The translations under genes were made by a program, and so were the position numbers. A stretch of 64,000 nt of DNA from Thermoleophilia bacterium (lineage in GTDB: Bacteria; Actinomycetota; Thermoleophilia; RBG-16-64-13): contig JAOSKU010000001.1 in the NCBI GenBank assembly GCA_027493445.1, positions 4,417,845 through 4,481,844 of the forward strand, read 5' to 3'. The notes under the pieces are model-generated. The model did not search any database and had not been told where the DNA came from. It saw only the letters and a list, made by a program, of their open reading frames with translations. The first letter of the stretch is position 1. Every line of letters starts with the position of its first letter. Of this stretch, positions 63,738-64,000 are shown one piece after another.

Positions 63738-64000
63738 GTGACGCCGTCCAACTCGTTCCCGAATCCCAGTGACTATGCCGCCAACGAGGTTCCCGCCCAG
63801 CTGGCCGGCTGGGAGGAGATGTATCCCGGGCACTTCTTCTTCGGGGAGGCGCGCCAGGAGTGGGAAAACCGGCACTTCTGGTACCTGGACAAGATCCACG
63901 CGCCGTACCCCATGCCTCCGCTGGACCATATCTTCCAGCAGGCCTGGCAGATCTCGCTCTCGCAGCACACCACGCGCATCTTCTGCATCCCGCCCGCCCA
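63738..64000 (+). CDS. Start of a gene cut by the window end, possibly PEP-utilising enzyme-like
   Basis: Frame open from GTG 63738 (AAGGGGGG upstream) to the last base, 87 codons. The residues include WEEMYPGHFFFGEARQEWEN, then RHFWYLDKIHAPYPMPPLDH. A Trp/His-rich stretch of this kind resembles the start of large PEP-utilising or pyruvate-dikinase-like proteins of unknown role in anaerobes, but too little is visible for a firm call. No signal peptide. Confidence 0.5.
   Translation, partial: MTPSNSFPNPSDYAANEVPAQLAGWEEMYPGHFFFGEARQEWENRHFWYLDKIHAPYPMPPLDHIFQQAWQISLSQHTTRIFCIPPA

Overview
The window is high-GC bacterial DNA (by eye about two thirds G+C). It is densely coded, with many GTG starts and ribosome sites of the AGGAGG/GGGAG type. 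Ferredoxin-linked 2-oxoacid oxidation, corrinoid methyl transfer, an acyl-CoA dehydratase-type activase, a ferredoxin:thioredoxin reductase chain and a molybdopterin enzyme point to an anaerobic or facultative organism. Two S-layer-homology proteins, MASE3 and 7TM sensor proteins and an MMPL exporter would fit a deep-branching actinobacterial or Firmicutes/Chloroflexota-like lineage. The lineage is inference; there is no rRNA gene here to settle it.

Region 1 (1-17859, + strand) is the main unit. It carries a complete histidine-to-glutamate pathway: hutU (cut at its 5' end), hutH, hutI, ftcD and fchA. Interleaved with it is a corrinoid demethylation module: three MttB-family methyltransferases without an amber codon, two B12-binding corrinoid proteins, a methyltetrahydrofolate methyltransferase and a cysteine-rich iron-sulfur protein. 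A korDABG set (2-oxoacid:ferredoxin oxidoreductase) follows hutU, and a HutC-like GntR regulator lies near the end. Several junctions overlap or are under 10 bp, so demethylation and Hut genes are probably co-transcribed. My reading, which is inference, is a pathway for N-methylated histidine (hercynine or a related compound). Methyl groups would go to THF through corrinoid, the histidine core through Hut to glutamate, and glutamate through GDH and Kor to succinyl-CoA.

Region 2 (17860-25851): a repeat, then a minus-strand operon of a large two-domain activase, its partner protein and an MMPL exporter, then a cluster of palindromic repeats. Region 3 (25852-43916): a small hypothetical protein, an SLH protein (frameshifted), a CDF transporter, msrPQ, a thioesterase, a MASE3-SpoIIE phosphatase, rlmKL, a second copy of the cysteine-rich iron-sulfur family, a SerC-like aminotransferase, a glutaredoxin/FTR pair, a methyltransferase, a hybrid histidine kinase and an alpha-oxoamine synthase (frameshifted). 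Region 4 (44069-54488): repeats, an orphan PEP-synthase-like ATP-binding protein with N-terminal receiver-like segments, gdhA, a DUF255/YyaL protein, a CBS protein, a class V aminotransferase (frameshifted) and an ADP-ribosylglycohydrolase. Region 5 (54604-60358): an operon behind a clear sigma-70-type promoter with an overlapping palindromic operator. It encodes a UroD-type methyltransferase, a MarR regulator, an FAD/NAD oxidoreductase, a molybdopterin oxidoreductase and a four-cluster ferredoxin. Region 6 (60437-64000): a membrane protein, a HAD hydrolase, an SLH lipoprotein and the start of a gene cut by the window end.

Two features run through the whole window. First, a family of roughly 160-bp imperfect palindromes occurs in at least eleven full or partial copies. 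One copy is nested inside another, and several copies supply the 3' end or N-terminal codons of neighbouring genes. Second, single-base frameshifts sit almost always in C or G runs: seven in the kor genes alone, one each in three other genes, and a self-compensating pair in the second corrinoid gene. They may be uncorrected sequencing errors or real decay.
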